From contig WGDF01000202.1 in NCBI GenBank assembly GCA_015493405.1, positions 1 through 7,823 of the forward strand: DNA of 7,823 nucleotides, given 5' to 3'. This stretch comes from Flavobacteriaceae bacterium. GTDB lineage: Bacteria; Bacteroidota; Bacteroidia; Flavobacteriales; Flavobacteriaceae. The first letter of the stretch is position 1; each line of letters begins with the position of its first letter. Both the position numbers and the translations under genes were made by a program. The notes under the pieces were generated by a model. That model was not told where the DNA came from. It ran no database searches and saw nothing but the letters and a program-made list of their open reading frames with translations. Positions 1 to 7,173 of the stretch are shown here, one piece after another.

Positions 1-126
1 AAATCTACTTTATTGATGCTAGTTGCCGCTTTTGGAGGTTACGATTTAATTATGGATGCTTATCAAGAAGCTATTAAAGAGAAATATCGCTTCTATTCTT
101 ATGGCGATTCTATGTTAATCCTATAA
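1..126 (+). CDS. queA: QueA C-terminal fragment (S-adenosylmethionine:tRNA ribosyltransferase-isomerase), 5' end outside the window
   Basis: The frame is open from base 1 and ends with TAA at 124-126, giving the last 41 residues of a protein. The reading starts [17 protein letters not shown] and ends with [15 protein letters not shown]. This matches the conserved C-terminus of QueA, where a KSTLLMLV segment is followed by a YRF-SYGDAMLI ending. QueA transfers and isomerises the ribosyl group of S-adenosylmethionine onto preQ1-modified tRNA to form epoxyqueuosine, a late step of queuosine synthesis in the cytoplasm. The tail looks intact and in frame. A hairpin terminator follows within 30 bp, so queA ends its transcription unit. 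The family call is based on a short but very characteristic tail; nothing can be said about the missing N-terminal part. Confidence 0.93.
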   Translation, partial: KSTLLMLVAAFGGYDLIMDAYQEAIKEKYRFYSYGDSMLIL

Positions 127-152
127 ATAGATATATACATTAAATTTATTAT

Positions 153-188
153 AAAAAAATCAGCTGAAAATTTCAGCTGATTTTTTTT
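153..188 (+). terminator. Rho-independent terminator after queA
   Basis: A run of seven A (153-159) precedes an inverted repeat with arms TCAGCTGAA and TTCAGCTGA around a short A/T loop, followed by eight T (181-188). The A run and T run extend the stem. The T tract is on the + strand, as expected for a queA terminator. The leading A tract could let it act on the other strand too, but no gene enters from the right on the - strand here. Confidence 0.9.
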
Positions 189-358
189 GAGAGATTTATT
201 TTACATGATTGTAAATATTTTAGTTATATCATTAGGCTTAATACAAATTATTGATGTGGATCTGCTCATAAAATGATAATATTTTAAAAATTAAACTTTA
301 AATTATGTAACTAATATTACACATTGAATTGCATGAATTATTTTGCACACATATTTCG

Positions 359-370
359 TGATTTTTATCA
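359..370. promoter_or_regulatory. FNR/CRP-family-like palindrome TGAT-N4-ATCA upstream of the sulfide:quinone oxidoreductase gene
   Basis: TGAT (359-362), four T, then ATCA (367-370) form a perfect 4+4 inverted repeat with the spacing of FNR-type operators (TTGAT-N4-ATCAA). The outermost bases do not match that consensus (G and T instead of T and A). The site lies about ten bases upstream of the putative -7 box at 380-387, where the -33 region would be. A regulator bound there could replace or block the -33 contact. In such AT-rich DNA a 4+4 match can arise by chance, so this is a candidate only. Confidence 0.35.
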
Positions 371-379
371 TTTTTATGT

Positions 380-387
380 TATATTTG
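380..387 (+). promoter_or_regulatory. Putative Bacteroidota -7 promoter box (TATATTTG) for the sulfide:quinone oxidoreductase gene
   Basis: The octamer matches TAnnTTTG, the -7 element recognised by the primary sigma factor of Bacteroidota. It lies 30 bp before the ATG at 418, implying a leader of roughly 20-25 nt. No good TTG appears at the -33 distance, and the FNR-like palindrome occupies that region. The same eleven-base string TATATTTGTAA recurs in front of gyrB on the opposite strand, which supports both sites. Confidence 0.6.
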
Positions 388-417
388 TAACCGAATAAAC
401 ATAAAATAACTTTAAAT

Positions 418-1884
418 ATGGCAAAAATTGTAGTTCTAGGTTCGGGTATTGCCGGACATACCACCGCCGCTTATATGCGAAAGTGGTTAAACAAATCTCA
501 TGAGGTTGTCGTCATTTCACCCAATGAGTATTATCAATTTGTTCCTTCCAATATTTGGGTTGGTGTCGGTCGTATGACGCCGGAGCAAATAAGATTCAAA
601 TTAGAACCCAAATACAAAAAATGGGGCATTAATTTTAAACGAGCCAAAGCCTTAACCATTCATCCAGAAGGTGGATCGGAAGCAGATAAACCCTATGTTA
701 CTATTGAATATGTAGGGCAAGGTAAAGAAGGCCAAAAGGAAGTCGTTGATTATGACTATTTGGTTAATGCTACGGGGCCACAATTGCGTTTCGACAAGAC
801 GGAAGGTTTAGGACCAGAGCACAACCATACGGTTTCAGTTTGTAATTTTAATCATGCTTCACATGCTTGGTCGGAATTGCAAAAATCCATCAAGAAAATG
901 GAAGCCGGCGAAAATCAAAATATCGTGATTGGTATCGGTCATCCGGGCGCAACCTGTCAAGGGGCAGCTTTTGAATATATTTTAAATGTATTCCATGAGA
1001 TAGACCGTCGCGGTTTGTCCGACCGCGCCAATATTACTTACATTACCAATGAGTATGAAGTAGGAGACTTTGCTATGGGCGGCGCTTATATCAAACGTAA
1101 CGGCTATATTACACCGACTAAAATTTTTGCGGAATCCTTTTTGGCAGAAAGAGAAATCAATTGGGTTAAACGCGCCGGTGTTAAAAAGGTTGATGATGAA
1201 AATATTCATTATGAAAATCTTAAAGGTGAATTTAAGACCCTCCCTTACGATTTTGCCATGCTCATTCCGGCATTTTCAGGCCCCGGATTCAAAGCTTTTG
1301 ATAAGGATGGCGCTGAGATCACCGATAAGTTATTTAAGCCCAATGGCTTTATGATTGTTGATGCAGATTATTCCAAAAAACCTTATGAAGAATGGTCTGC
1401 CGAAGATTGGCCCGAAACCATTCAGCATCCCGAGTATAAAAATATTTTTGCACCGGGAATCGCTTTTGCACCACCTCATACTATTTCCAAACCATTTACG
1501 TCGCCTAACGGCACAACTATTGTTCCGGCTCCGCCACGAACAGGTATGCCTTCAGGCGTTATGGGTAAAGTAGTCGCTCAGAATATTAGAGACGTAGTGA
1601 AGGGTAAAAGAAAACTCGATAATTTAAAACACAAAGCTTCGATGTCTAAAATGGGAGCTGCTTGTATCGTTTCTGCCGGTTTTGGTATGACCAATGGTAT
1701 GGCTGCCACGATGACCGTCTTTCCTATTGTTCAAGATTGGAAAAAATATCCTGAATTCGGTCGTTCTTTAACTTACACAGTTGGCGAACCTGGATTGGCC
1801 GGACATTGGCTCAAATGGTTTATGCACTATATGTTCTTACATAAAGCCAAAGGTTATCCTTTCTGGTGGTTGTTACCCGAATAA
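418..1884 (+). CDS. Sulfide:quinone oxidoreductase-like FAD flavoprotein (488 aa)
   Basis: Likely oxidises sulfide to sulfane sulfur or polysulfide at the inner face of the cytoplasmic membrane and passes the electrons through FAD to the quinone pool. The N-terminus has a dinucleotide-binding loop (GSGIAGHTTA, residues 8-17) with no signal peptide. The segment YQFVPSNIWVGVG (39-51) is characteristic of sulfide:quinone oxidoreductases, and NATGP (117-121) is the second FAD-contact motif. The only three cysteines are C142 (SVCNFNHA), C180 (GATCQGAAFEY) and C416 (GAACIVSAGFG). Their contexts correspond to the three conserved cysteines of characterised enzymes, which form the sulfide-oxidising and FAD-adjacent centre. 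Residues 462-488 are rich in aromatic and hydrophobic residues, as in the family's membrane-binding C-terminal helices. At 488 residues it is longer than the usual 430 or so, with extra sequence near residues 80-110 and 317-340. The ATG at 418 sits directly before the Rossmann strand. A 57-residue small gene follows 33 bp downstream. A related flavocytochrome c or other two-dinucleotide-binding-domain flavoprotein role is less likely given the cysteines. The subtype is unassigned. Confidence 0.88.
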   Translation: MAKIVVLGSGIAGHTTAAYMRKWLNKSHEVVVISPNEYYQFVPSNIWVGVGRMTPEQIRFKLEPKYKKWGINFKRAKALTIHPEGGSEADKPYVTIEYVGQGKEGQKEVVDYDYLVNATGPQLRFDKTEGLGPEHNHTVSVCNFNHASHAWSELQKSIKKMEAGENQNIVIGIGHPGATCQGAAFEYILNVFHEIDRRGLSDRANITYITNEYEVGDFAMGGAYIKRNGYITPTKIFAESFLAEREINWVKRAGVKKVDDENIHYENLKGEFKTLPYDFAMLIPAFSGPGFKAFDKDGAEITDKLFKPNGFMIVDADYSKKPYEEWSAEDWPETIQHPEYKNIFAPGIAFAPPHTISKPFTSPNGTTIVPAPPRTGMPSGVMGKVVAQNIRDVVKGKRKLDNLKHKASMSKMGAACIVSAGFGMTNGMAATMTVFPIVQDWKKYPEFGRSLTYTVGEPGLAGHWLKWFMHYMFLHKAKGYPFWWLLPE

Positions 1885-1911
1885 ACAAAATTATATTATA
1901 AACAAAATTAT
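1881..1911 (+). repeat. 14-bp direct repeat spanning the stop codon and the gap to the small gene
   Basis: ATAAACAAAATTAT occurs at 1881-1894 and again at 1898-1911, separated by three bases (17-bp period). The first copy contains the TAA stop of the flavoprotein gene and the second lies just before the ATG at 1918. A similar A-rich string (ATAAACATAAAATA) precedes the flavoprotein's own start. It may be an A-rich translation leader duplicated by slippage; no function is shown. Confidence 0.6.
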
Positions 1912-1917
1912 TAAATT

Positions 1918-2091
1918 ATGGATAATAAAAAATATTTAAGAAGAATAACGCGGGGGTATAATGAATTTTCCTACGCTACTATTCCAACCGGTTTTACCCG
2001 TTTCATGCGTAAATGCTTGATCTGGCAAGCTTGGCGTTGGTTGGTATTGAATATTAAAATTTTAAGAATTGTGGCTTTTGGTCACTCCTAA
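1918..2091 (+). CDS. Uncharacterised 57-aa basic, tryptophan-rich small protein downstream of the sulfide:quinone oxidoreductase gene
   Basis: ATG at 1918, TAA at 2089-2091. I do not recognise a family. The protein is strongly basic, with eleven Lys/Arg against two acidic residues, and has an arginine- and lysine-rich N-terminal third. It carries one cysteine (C33) and three close tryptophans (W36, W39, W41) in the segment CLIWQAWRWLVLNI. That segment continues as a hydrophobic stretch broken by single basic residues up to residue 54. This suggests a membrane-surface or amphipathic helix rather than a clean transmembrane span. There is no signal peptide cleavage pattern. The gene lies 33 bp after the flavoprotein stop, on the same strand and before a shared terminator, so the two are probably co-transcribed. 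A role as an accessory or membrane-tethering partner of the flavoprotein is inference from position only. Support that it is a gene: an uninterrupted frame that fills the gap, a good terminator just after it, and protein-like composition. Confidence 0.7.
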   Translation: MDNKKYLRRITRGYNEFSYATIPTGFTRFMRKCLIWQAWRWLVLNIKILRIVAFGHS

Positions 2092-2107
2092 TCTTTTTAG
2101 ATCATTT

Positions 2108-2138
2108 AAAAAAAAGCTGCCCACAGGCAGCTTTTTTT
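2108..2138. terminator. Bidirectional Rho-independent terminator between convergent genes
   Basis: Eight A (2108-2115), GCTGCC (2116-2121), loop CACA, GGCAGC (2126-2131) and seven T (2132-2138) form a GC-rich stem with A and T tracts on both sides. It lies 16 bp after the small gene and 24 bp from the stop of the convergent SUI1-type gene. It can therefore terminate both the + strand sulfide oxidation unit and the - strand operon. Confidence 0.93.
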
Positions 2139-2161
2139 GTATCATTTCAACAATATTTATG

Positions 2162-2518
2162 TTAGCCTCCGATTTTTTTCACTTTGAAACCTTTATCTTT
2201 AAGTATCTGAACGATTTTATCTCGGTTATTACCCTGAATAATGATTTCTTCATTTTTAACGCTACCGCCGACCCCCAATTTATTTTTCAGTTCCTTGCTT
2301 AGCTTTTTGCGTTCAGAATCCGATCCTTCAAAACCTTTAATAACCGTAACGATTTTACCTCCACGTCCTTTTTTTGAAAAGTGGGCTTCCAAATATTGTT
2401 GTTGCGGTGGTGGAGATTTGACATCTTCATTTTCAAAAGCTTTGTAATCGGGATTGGTTGAATATGCAAAAGATGCCAAATCACTGAGATCGTTTAAAGT
2501 TTTTTTCTTTTGAGCCAT
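2162..2518 (-). CDS. SUI1/YciH-family translation initiation factor (eIF1-like, 118 aa)
   Basis: The C-terminal half (about residues 50-118) is a SUI1 domain. It holds the basic loop KGRGGKIVTVIKGFEG (50-65), the conserved KLGVGGSVKN (80-89) and EEIIIQGNNRDKIVQILKDK (90-109), and ends in KVKKIGG. Known members (eIF1 in eukaryotes, YciH in bacteria) bind the small ribosomal subunit and affect the fidelity of start selection. The bacterial role is less well defined. The first 45 or so residues form a polar, proline/glutamine-containing extension (SPPPQQQ, 35-41) typical of bacterial members. The ATG at 2518 is preceded by A/T-rich sequence with no Shine-Dalgarno motif. The gene begins 37 bp after the mtfA-like stop on the same strand, so the two likely share a transcript that ends at the bidirectional terminator. 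Confidence 0.92.
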   Translation of the reverse strand: MAQKKKTLNDLSDLASFAYSTNPDYKAFENEDVKSPPPQQQYLEAHFSKKGRGGKIVTVIKGFEGSDSERKKLSKELKNKLGVGGSVKNEEIIIQGNNRDKIVQILKDKGFKVKKIGG

Positions 2519-2555
2519 TTTTAAAAAGATTTATATGCAATAATAATAAAAAAAA

Positions 2556-3359
2556 TTAAGATGGTTTTTGCATAAAAATCCGAACCAACATTTGATATAA
2601 TTCAGGGTGTTTTTCTTGCAATATTTTGGGATTTTCAAAAAAAGCGACTCCGGATTCAGCAAAAAATTCAGCGGCATTTTGACATGCATAATCGTTTAGG
2701 ATAGAATCATCTTGACAGACTCGTTCAATTTCCTTTTTGATGAGTTCTCTCCAAGGTTTGATATAAGTTTGATGCATCAAACTTTCAGGAATGCCATCAG
2801 CTTGTTCATCTTCCATATCAATAAGATGTAAAAACTCATGAATGCCTGTGTTTTGTTGGTCTTGATCTTTTTCAAAGCTTTCAGTTAAGGCTTTTAAGGA
2901 TAGATACATTTTATCTTTCATTTGACCATATCCCACCAGACCGTTAACTTTTGTCCCTTCAGGTATTAAAGGGTGTTTAAAGGTAAAGGCGTCCGGAAAT
3001 AAATATATAGTTTTCAAATCTTTATAATACCATGTTGGAAATGCAAAAACAGGGATGATACCACTGGCGGCAACTAGAATTTTATCAAGATCGGTTAAAG
3101 GGAGTTCGACTCCTTTGATTCTATAATTGATAAGAAATTCAGTCAAACGTTTCTCAAACTCCTTTTTTTTACGGGGAGATAGATTTCTATAAAATCGGAC
3201 TTTTTCTGTTAAAATAGTGCGCCATTCTGGTTTGAAAATTTTATGGGCTTTATATTCAAGAATGTTGTCCCATATTTTATCATATACAAATGAAGGAATA
3301 AGCCATAGTAATAAAAGAAAAGCAAAAAAACCTTCAATAAAGATTGGGACGATGTGCAT
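2556..3359 (-). CDS. MtfA-like zinc-dependent peptidase with an N-terminal membrane anchor (267 aa)
   Basis: Residues 174-178 are HEFLH, the HExxH zinc-binding signature inside TGIHEFLHLIDMEDEQADG. About 53 residues later NAAEFFAES (228-236) supplies the probable third zinc ligand (E231), as in the MtfA family. MtfA of Escherichia coli is a cytoplasmic peptidase that binds the regulator Mlc and so affects glucose phosphotransferase expression. No Mlc link can be inferred here, so the physiological substrate is unknown. Unlike E. coli MtfA, this protein starts with a hydrophobic segment (about residues 4-25) that looks like a single membrane anchor, leaving the peptidase domain most likely on the cytoplasmic side. 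The central part (residues 88-160) includes FAFPTWYYKDLKTIYLFPD, consistent with the family core. The ATG is only 18 bp beyond a long inverted repeat that follows gyrB. The SUI1-type gene follows 37 bp downstream. Confidence 0.85.
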   Translation of the reverse strand: MHIVPIFIEGFFAFLLLLWLIPSFVYDKIWDNILEYKAHKIFKPEWRTILTEKVRFYRNLSPRKKKEFEKRLTEFLINYRIKGVELPLTDLDKILVAASGIIPVFAFPTWYYKDLKTIYLFPDAFTFKHPLIPEGTKVNGLVGYGQMKDKMYLSLKALTESFEKDQDQQNTGIHEFLHLIDMEDEQADGIPESLMHQTYIKPWRELIKKEIERVCQDDSILNDYACQNAAEFFAESGVAFFENPKILQEKHPELYQMLVRIFMQKPS

Positions 3360-3377
3360 AGTCGTATTAAATAAAAT

Positions 3378-3421
3378 GCCTTAAAATAATGGCTAAAATA
3401 TTTAGACCATTATTTTAAGGC
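3378..3421. terminator. Long perfect inverted repeat between gyrB and the mtfA-like gene (terminator or attenuator)
   Basis: GCCTTAAAATAATGG (3378-3392) is exactly repeated in inverse orientation at 3407-3421. The 14-base spacer can pair further (CTAAA 3393-3397 with TTTAG 3401-3405, one unpaired A), giving a near-complete 20-bp hairpin with a three-base loop. On the - strand it begins 17 bp after the gyrB stop and is followed by ATTTTATTT, a broken rather than strong U tract. It is plausible as the gyrB terminator. Its closeness to the mtfA start also makes it a candidate read-through or attenuation site. Confidence 0.7.
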
Positions 3422-3438
3422 GTTTCTTTTAGATAGGT

Positions 3439-5397
<1,959 letters not shown>

Positions 5398-5398
5398 C

Positions 5399-5412
5399 TA
5401 AGAAATTTCTTA
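5399..5412. promoter_or_regulatory. 14-bp perfect palindrome over the predicted gyrB transcription start
   Basis: TAAGAAATTTCTTA is its own reverse complement. It starts three bases downstream of the gyrB -7 box (5416-5423, - strand), so it covers the expected transcription start and early leader. It could be an operator or just AT-rich symmetry. No protein is known to me that binds this sequence. Confidence 0.35.
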
Positions 5413-5415
5413 TTA

Positions 5416-5423
5416 CAAATATA
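5416..5423 (-). promoter_or_regulatory. Putative Bacteroidota -7 promoter box (TATATTTG) for gyrB
   Basis: Read on the - strand this is TATATTTG, matching TAnnTTTG, 33 bp before the gyrB ATG. The following TAA makes it identical over eleven bases to the box before the sulfide:quinone oxidoreductase gene. No TTG is found at the -33 position. Confidence 0.6.
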
Positions 5424-5611
5424 CATCATTTTTTTGGATTTTAAGTCTTTTTGGCGCTTAATAAAGCCCTGAAATTCCCTTATATTATCCCTTTATTACT
5501 GAATAAAATGGCATCAATTTTACTTAAGAGCATTTTGCATTATTTCTTTCTTTTTATAATTTCTTTTAAGACTAATTTTGATTCTTTTATGCTCTATTTG
5601 TCATTTATTTA

Positions 5612-5619
5612 TATCTTTG
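5612..5619 (+). promoter_or_regulatory. Putative -7 promoter box (TATCTTTG) directly before the glycosyltransferase start
   Basis: The octamer matches TAnnTTTG and ends five bases before the ATG at 5625. If used, transcription would begin at or next to the start codon and the mRNA would be leaderless or nearly so. No TTG has a suitable -33 spacing (the nearest, ending at 5600, is too close). Moderately supported only. Confidence 0.4.
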
Positions 5620-5624
5620 TTTGT

Positions 5625-6767
5625 ATGAAAATTTTATTATTGGGCGAATATAGCCGGTTGCATAATTCATTAAAAGAAGGATTGGAATATTGGGGACATC
5701 AAGTTCTATTGGTGGCAACAGGTGATGACTTTAAACAATATCCATCTGATATTAATGTCGCGTCTACGCTGTCTCAAAATTATGGCTTAAACAAATTGGG
5801 ACAATTGGTTTTTAGGTTAACCGATTATAATATTTTTAAGAAAGAAGTTTATAAAAATCTCAAACGAATTACTCCTGATTTAAAAGATTTTGATGTGGTT
5901 CAATTGATCAATGAAGATGCTTTCGGCATTTACCCTAATGATGAAATAAAGTTTTACCGGCAGATTTTCGGTCAAAATAAAGCTGCTTTTTTATCGGCTT
6001 GCGGTGAAGATCATCATATTATAGATTATTATAATACCGGAAAAATGCGGTATTCCATTTTAAATCCTTTTAAAGAAAATGCGGCTTTAAAAAAAGAAGC
6101 GTTTTTTTCATACAAATATTTAACGCCGGCTTATAAAAAACTGCATGATTATGTTGTAGAAAAGGTTCAAGCTATCATTCCTTCGGATTTAGATTATGCC
6201 ATTCCATATTGGCATCATTCCAAAGCAACGAATTTAATTCCGAATCCCGTTAATACAGATAGAATTCTTTATAATCCGCCGGTTATTACCGATAAAATAA
6301 ATATATTTTTTGGTATAAATCGGCTGAGCTATTATAAAAAGGGGAGTCATATTATTCTGAAAGCCTTAAAAATTATTGAAACGGACTATCCGGATAAGGT
6401 GCAAATTATTTTAGCCGAAAATTTACCCTATGCCTCCTATATTCAAAAATATAATGATGCCCATATTTTGATCGATCAATTGTATTCCTATGATCAGGGA
6501 TACAATGCGTTGGAAGCTATGGCTCAAGGGAAATGCGTATTGACCGGAGCGGAACTAGAATTCGAAGATTATTATCATTTGGTAGCACCGGTGGCAGTTA
6601 ATGTTTTGCCCAATGTTGATGATTTGGTAGCAAAATTGACTGATTTGATTGCGCATCCCGAAAAGATTTTGGCCTTGTCTAAACGGGCTAGAAAATTTAT
6701 AGAACAGCACCATAATTATAAGACAGTAGCACAACAATATCTTAAGATTTGGCAGGAATATACTTAA
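5625..6767 (+). CDS. GT-B fold glycosyltransferase (group 4-like), 380 aa
   Basis: The N-terminus MKILLLGEYSRLHNSLKEGL is a Rossmann strand, loop and helix as in group-4-like glycosyltransferases, followed by WGHQVLLVATGDDF (23-36). The C-terminal nucleotide-sugar domain starts with INIFFGINRL (225-234) and YKKGSHIILKAL (237-248). It contains a donor-site segment LYSYDQGYNALEAMAQGKCV (286-305). E297 matches the second Glu of the EX7E motif, but the first Glu position is Tyr289 (Asp290 next to it), so the motif is incomplete. Likely transfers a sugar from a nucleotide donor in cell-surface polysaccharide or glycoconjugate synthesis; acceptor and donor are unknown and no other glycan gene is adjacent. 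The open frame extends upstream to a TTG at 5451 with in-frame ATGs at 5508 and 5589. I chose 5625 because the added part is T-rich, would overlap gyrB promoter DNA, and would place a hydrophobic run before a classic Rossmann strand. No convincing terminator of its own follows. Confidence 0.82.
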   Translation: MKILLLGEYSRLHNSLKEGLEYWGHQVLLVATGDDFKQYPSDINVASTLSQNYGLNKLGQLVFRLTDYNIFKKEVYKNLKRITPDLKDFDVVQLINEDAFGIYPNDEIKFYRQIFGQNKAAFLSACGEDHHIIDYYNTGKMRYSILNPFKENAALKKEAFFSYKYLTPAYKKLHDYVVEKVQAIIPSDLDYAIPYWHHSKATNLIPNPVNTDRILYNPPVITDKINIFFGINRLSYYKKGSHIILKALKIIETDYPDKVQIILAENLPYASYIQKYNDAHILIDQLYSYDQGYNALEAMAQGKCVLTGAELEFEDYYHLVAPVAVNVLPNVDDLVAKLTDLIAHPEKILALSKRARKFIEQHHNYKTVAQQYLKIWQEYT

Positions 6768-6845
6768 TAGTCTGATTAGTAATATTTTATAATCGAAAAA
6801 AGCTATTACAAATCTTGTTTATGCTTAGTATATCGGGAATTTAAA

Positions 6846-6874
6846 AACAAAAAAAGCCCGTCTTGCGACGGGCT
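6846..6874 (-). terminator. Rho-independent terminator of the cold-shock gene
   Basis: AGCCCGTC (6855-6862), loop TTGC, GACGGGCT (6867-6874) form an 8-bp GC-rich stem. On the - strand it is followed by seven T, G and more T (complement of 6844-6855). It lies 24 bp beyond the stop of the cold-shock gene. On the + strand no T run follows, so it is not an efficient terminator for the convergent glycosyltransferase. Confidence 0.92.
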
Positions 6875-6898
6875 AGTAAAAAATTTATTCAATAAATA

Positions 6899-7090
6899 TT
6901 AAGCTTGCTTAACATTTACTGCATTCAATCCTTTTTTACCTTCTTTGAGTTCAAACTCAACTTTGTCACCTTCACGGATGTCATCAATTAATCCTGTAAC
7001 GTGTACAAAATACTCTGTGTTTGAATCGTCTTCAATGATAAAACCAAAACCTTTGGTTTCATTGAAGAACTTTACTGTTCCTGTTTTCAT
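6899..7090 (-). CDS. Cold-shock-domain protein (63 aa), single-stranded nucleic-acid binding
   Basis: A single cold-shock domain covers the whole protein. It begins MKTGTVKFFNETKGFGFI with RNP1 at KGFGFI (13-18), followed by RNP2-like YFVHVT (27-32), and ends GLNAVNVKQA. Family members bind single-stranded RNA or DNA through aromatic residues (here F8, F9, F15, F17, F28) and act as RNA chaperones. The RNP2 region reads VHVT in place of the commoner VHFS/VHQS, and EDDSNTEYF replaces the usual GGxDxF turn, so it is a mildly divergent member. The length is close to the usual 65-70 residues. It is transcribed alone, with its own -7 box (7117-7124) and terminator. The leader would be only about 20 nt, so the long thermosensing leader of E. 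coli cspA is absent. Whether it is cold-inducible cannot be told. Confidence 0.95.
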   Translation of the reverse strand: MKTGTVKFFNETKGFGFIIEDDSNTEYFVHVTGLIDDIREGDKVEFELKEGKKGLNAVNVKQA

Positions 7091-7116
7091 TATTGTAATT
7101 TAATTTATTAATACGG

Positions 7117-7124
7117 CAAAGGTA
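7117..7124 (-). promoter_or_regulatory. Putative Bacteroidota -7 promoter box (TACCTTTG) for the cold-shock gene
   Basis: On the - strand the octamer reads TACCTTTG, matching TAnnTTTG, 26 bp before the ATG at 7090. Upstream (7128-7173) the - strand holds successive A tracts in place of a recognisable -33 TTG. Confidence 0.6.
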
Positions 7125-7127
7125 AGC

Positions 7128-7173
7128 TTTTTTTATCTTTATCCTAATTTTTTTAATTTTTTTTTAATTTTTT
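7128..7173 (-). promoter_or_regulatory. Phased A-tracts upstream of the cold-shock promoter (possible UP element or bend)
   Basis: On the - strand there are A runs at 7128-7134 (7), 7138-7140 (3), 7148-7154 (7), 7157-7165 (9) and 7168-7173 (6). Their centres are spaced about 8-12 bp, near one helical turn, an arrangement known to curve DNA. The tract fills the space between the hutI stop and the csp promoter. No hairpin terminator for hutI is visible in it. Confidence 0.45.

Noticed and set aside
205..276. A 23-codon hydrophobic frame starting ATG in the queA-flavoprotein gap
   Set aside because: Very short, within AT-rich promoter DNA, no promoter or coding signal; likely chance.
1456..1480. 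Idea that the flavoprotein lacks the third catalytic cysteine because the GIAFAPP segment has none
   Set aside because: On re-alignment the third family cysteine belongs to the later AICIADFG-like segment, matched here by C416, so all three are present.
2069..2302. A + strand open frame overlapping the bidirectional terminator and the SUI1-type gene
   Set aside because: Antisense shadow of a clearly recognisable SUI1 domain; it runs through a terminator and resembles no protein.
5451..5624. N-terminal extension of the glycosyltransferase from a TTG at 5451
   Set aside because: T-rich, rare start codon, overlaps gyrB promoter DNA, and the Rossmann strand begins naturally at the ATG at 5625. 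Kept as a finding because in-frame ATGs exist.
6768..6840. Possible terminator or small gene after the glycosyltransferase
   Set aside because: No stem with a T tract on the + strand and no plausible frame; only AT-rich sequence.
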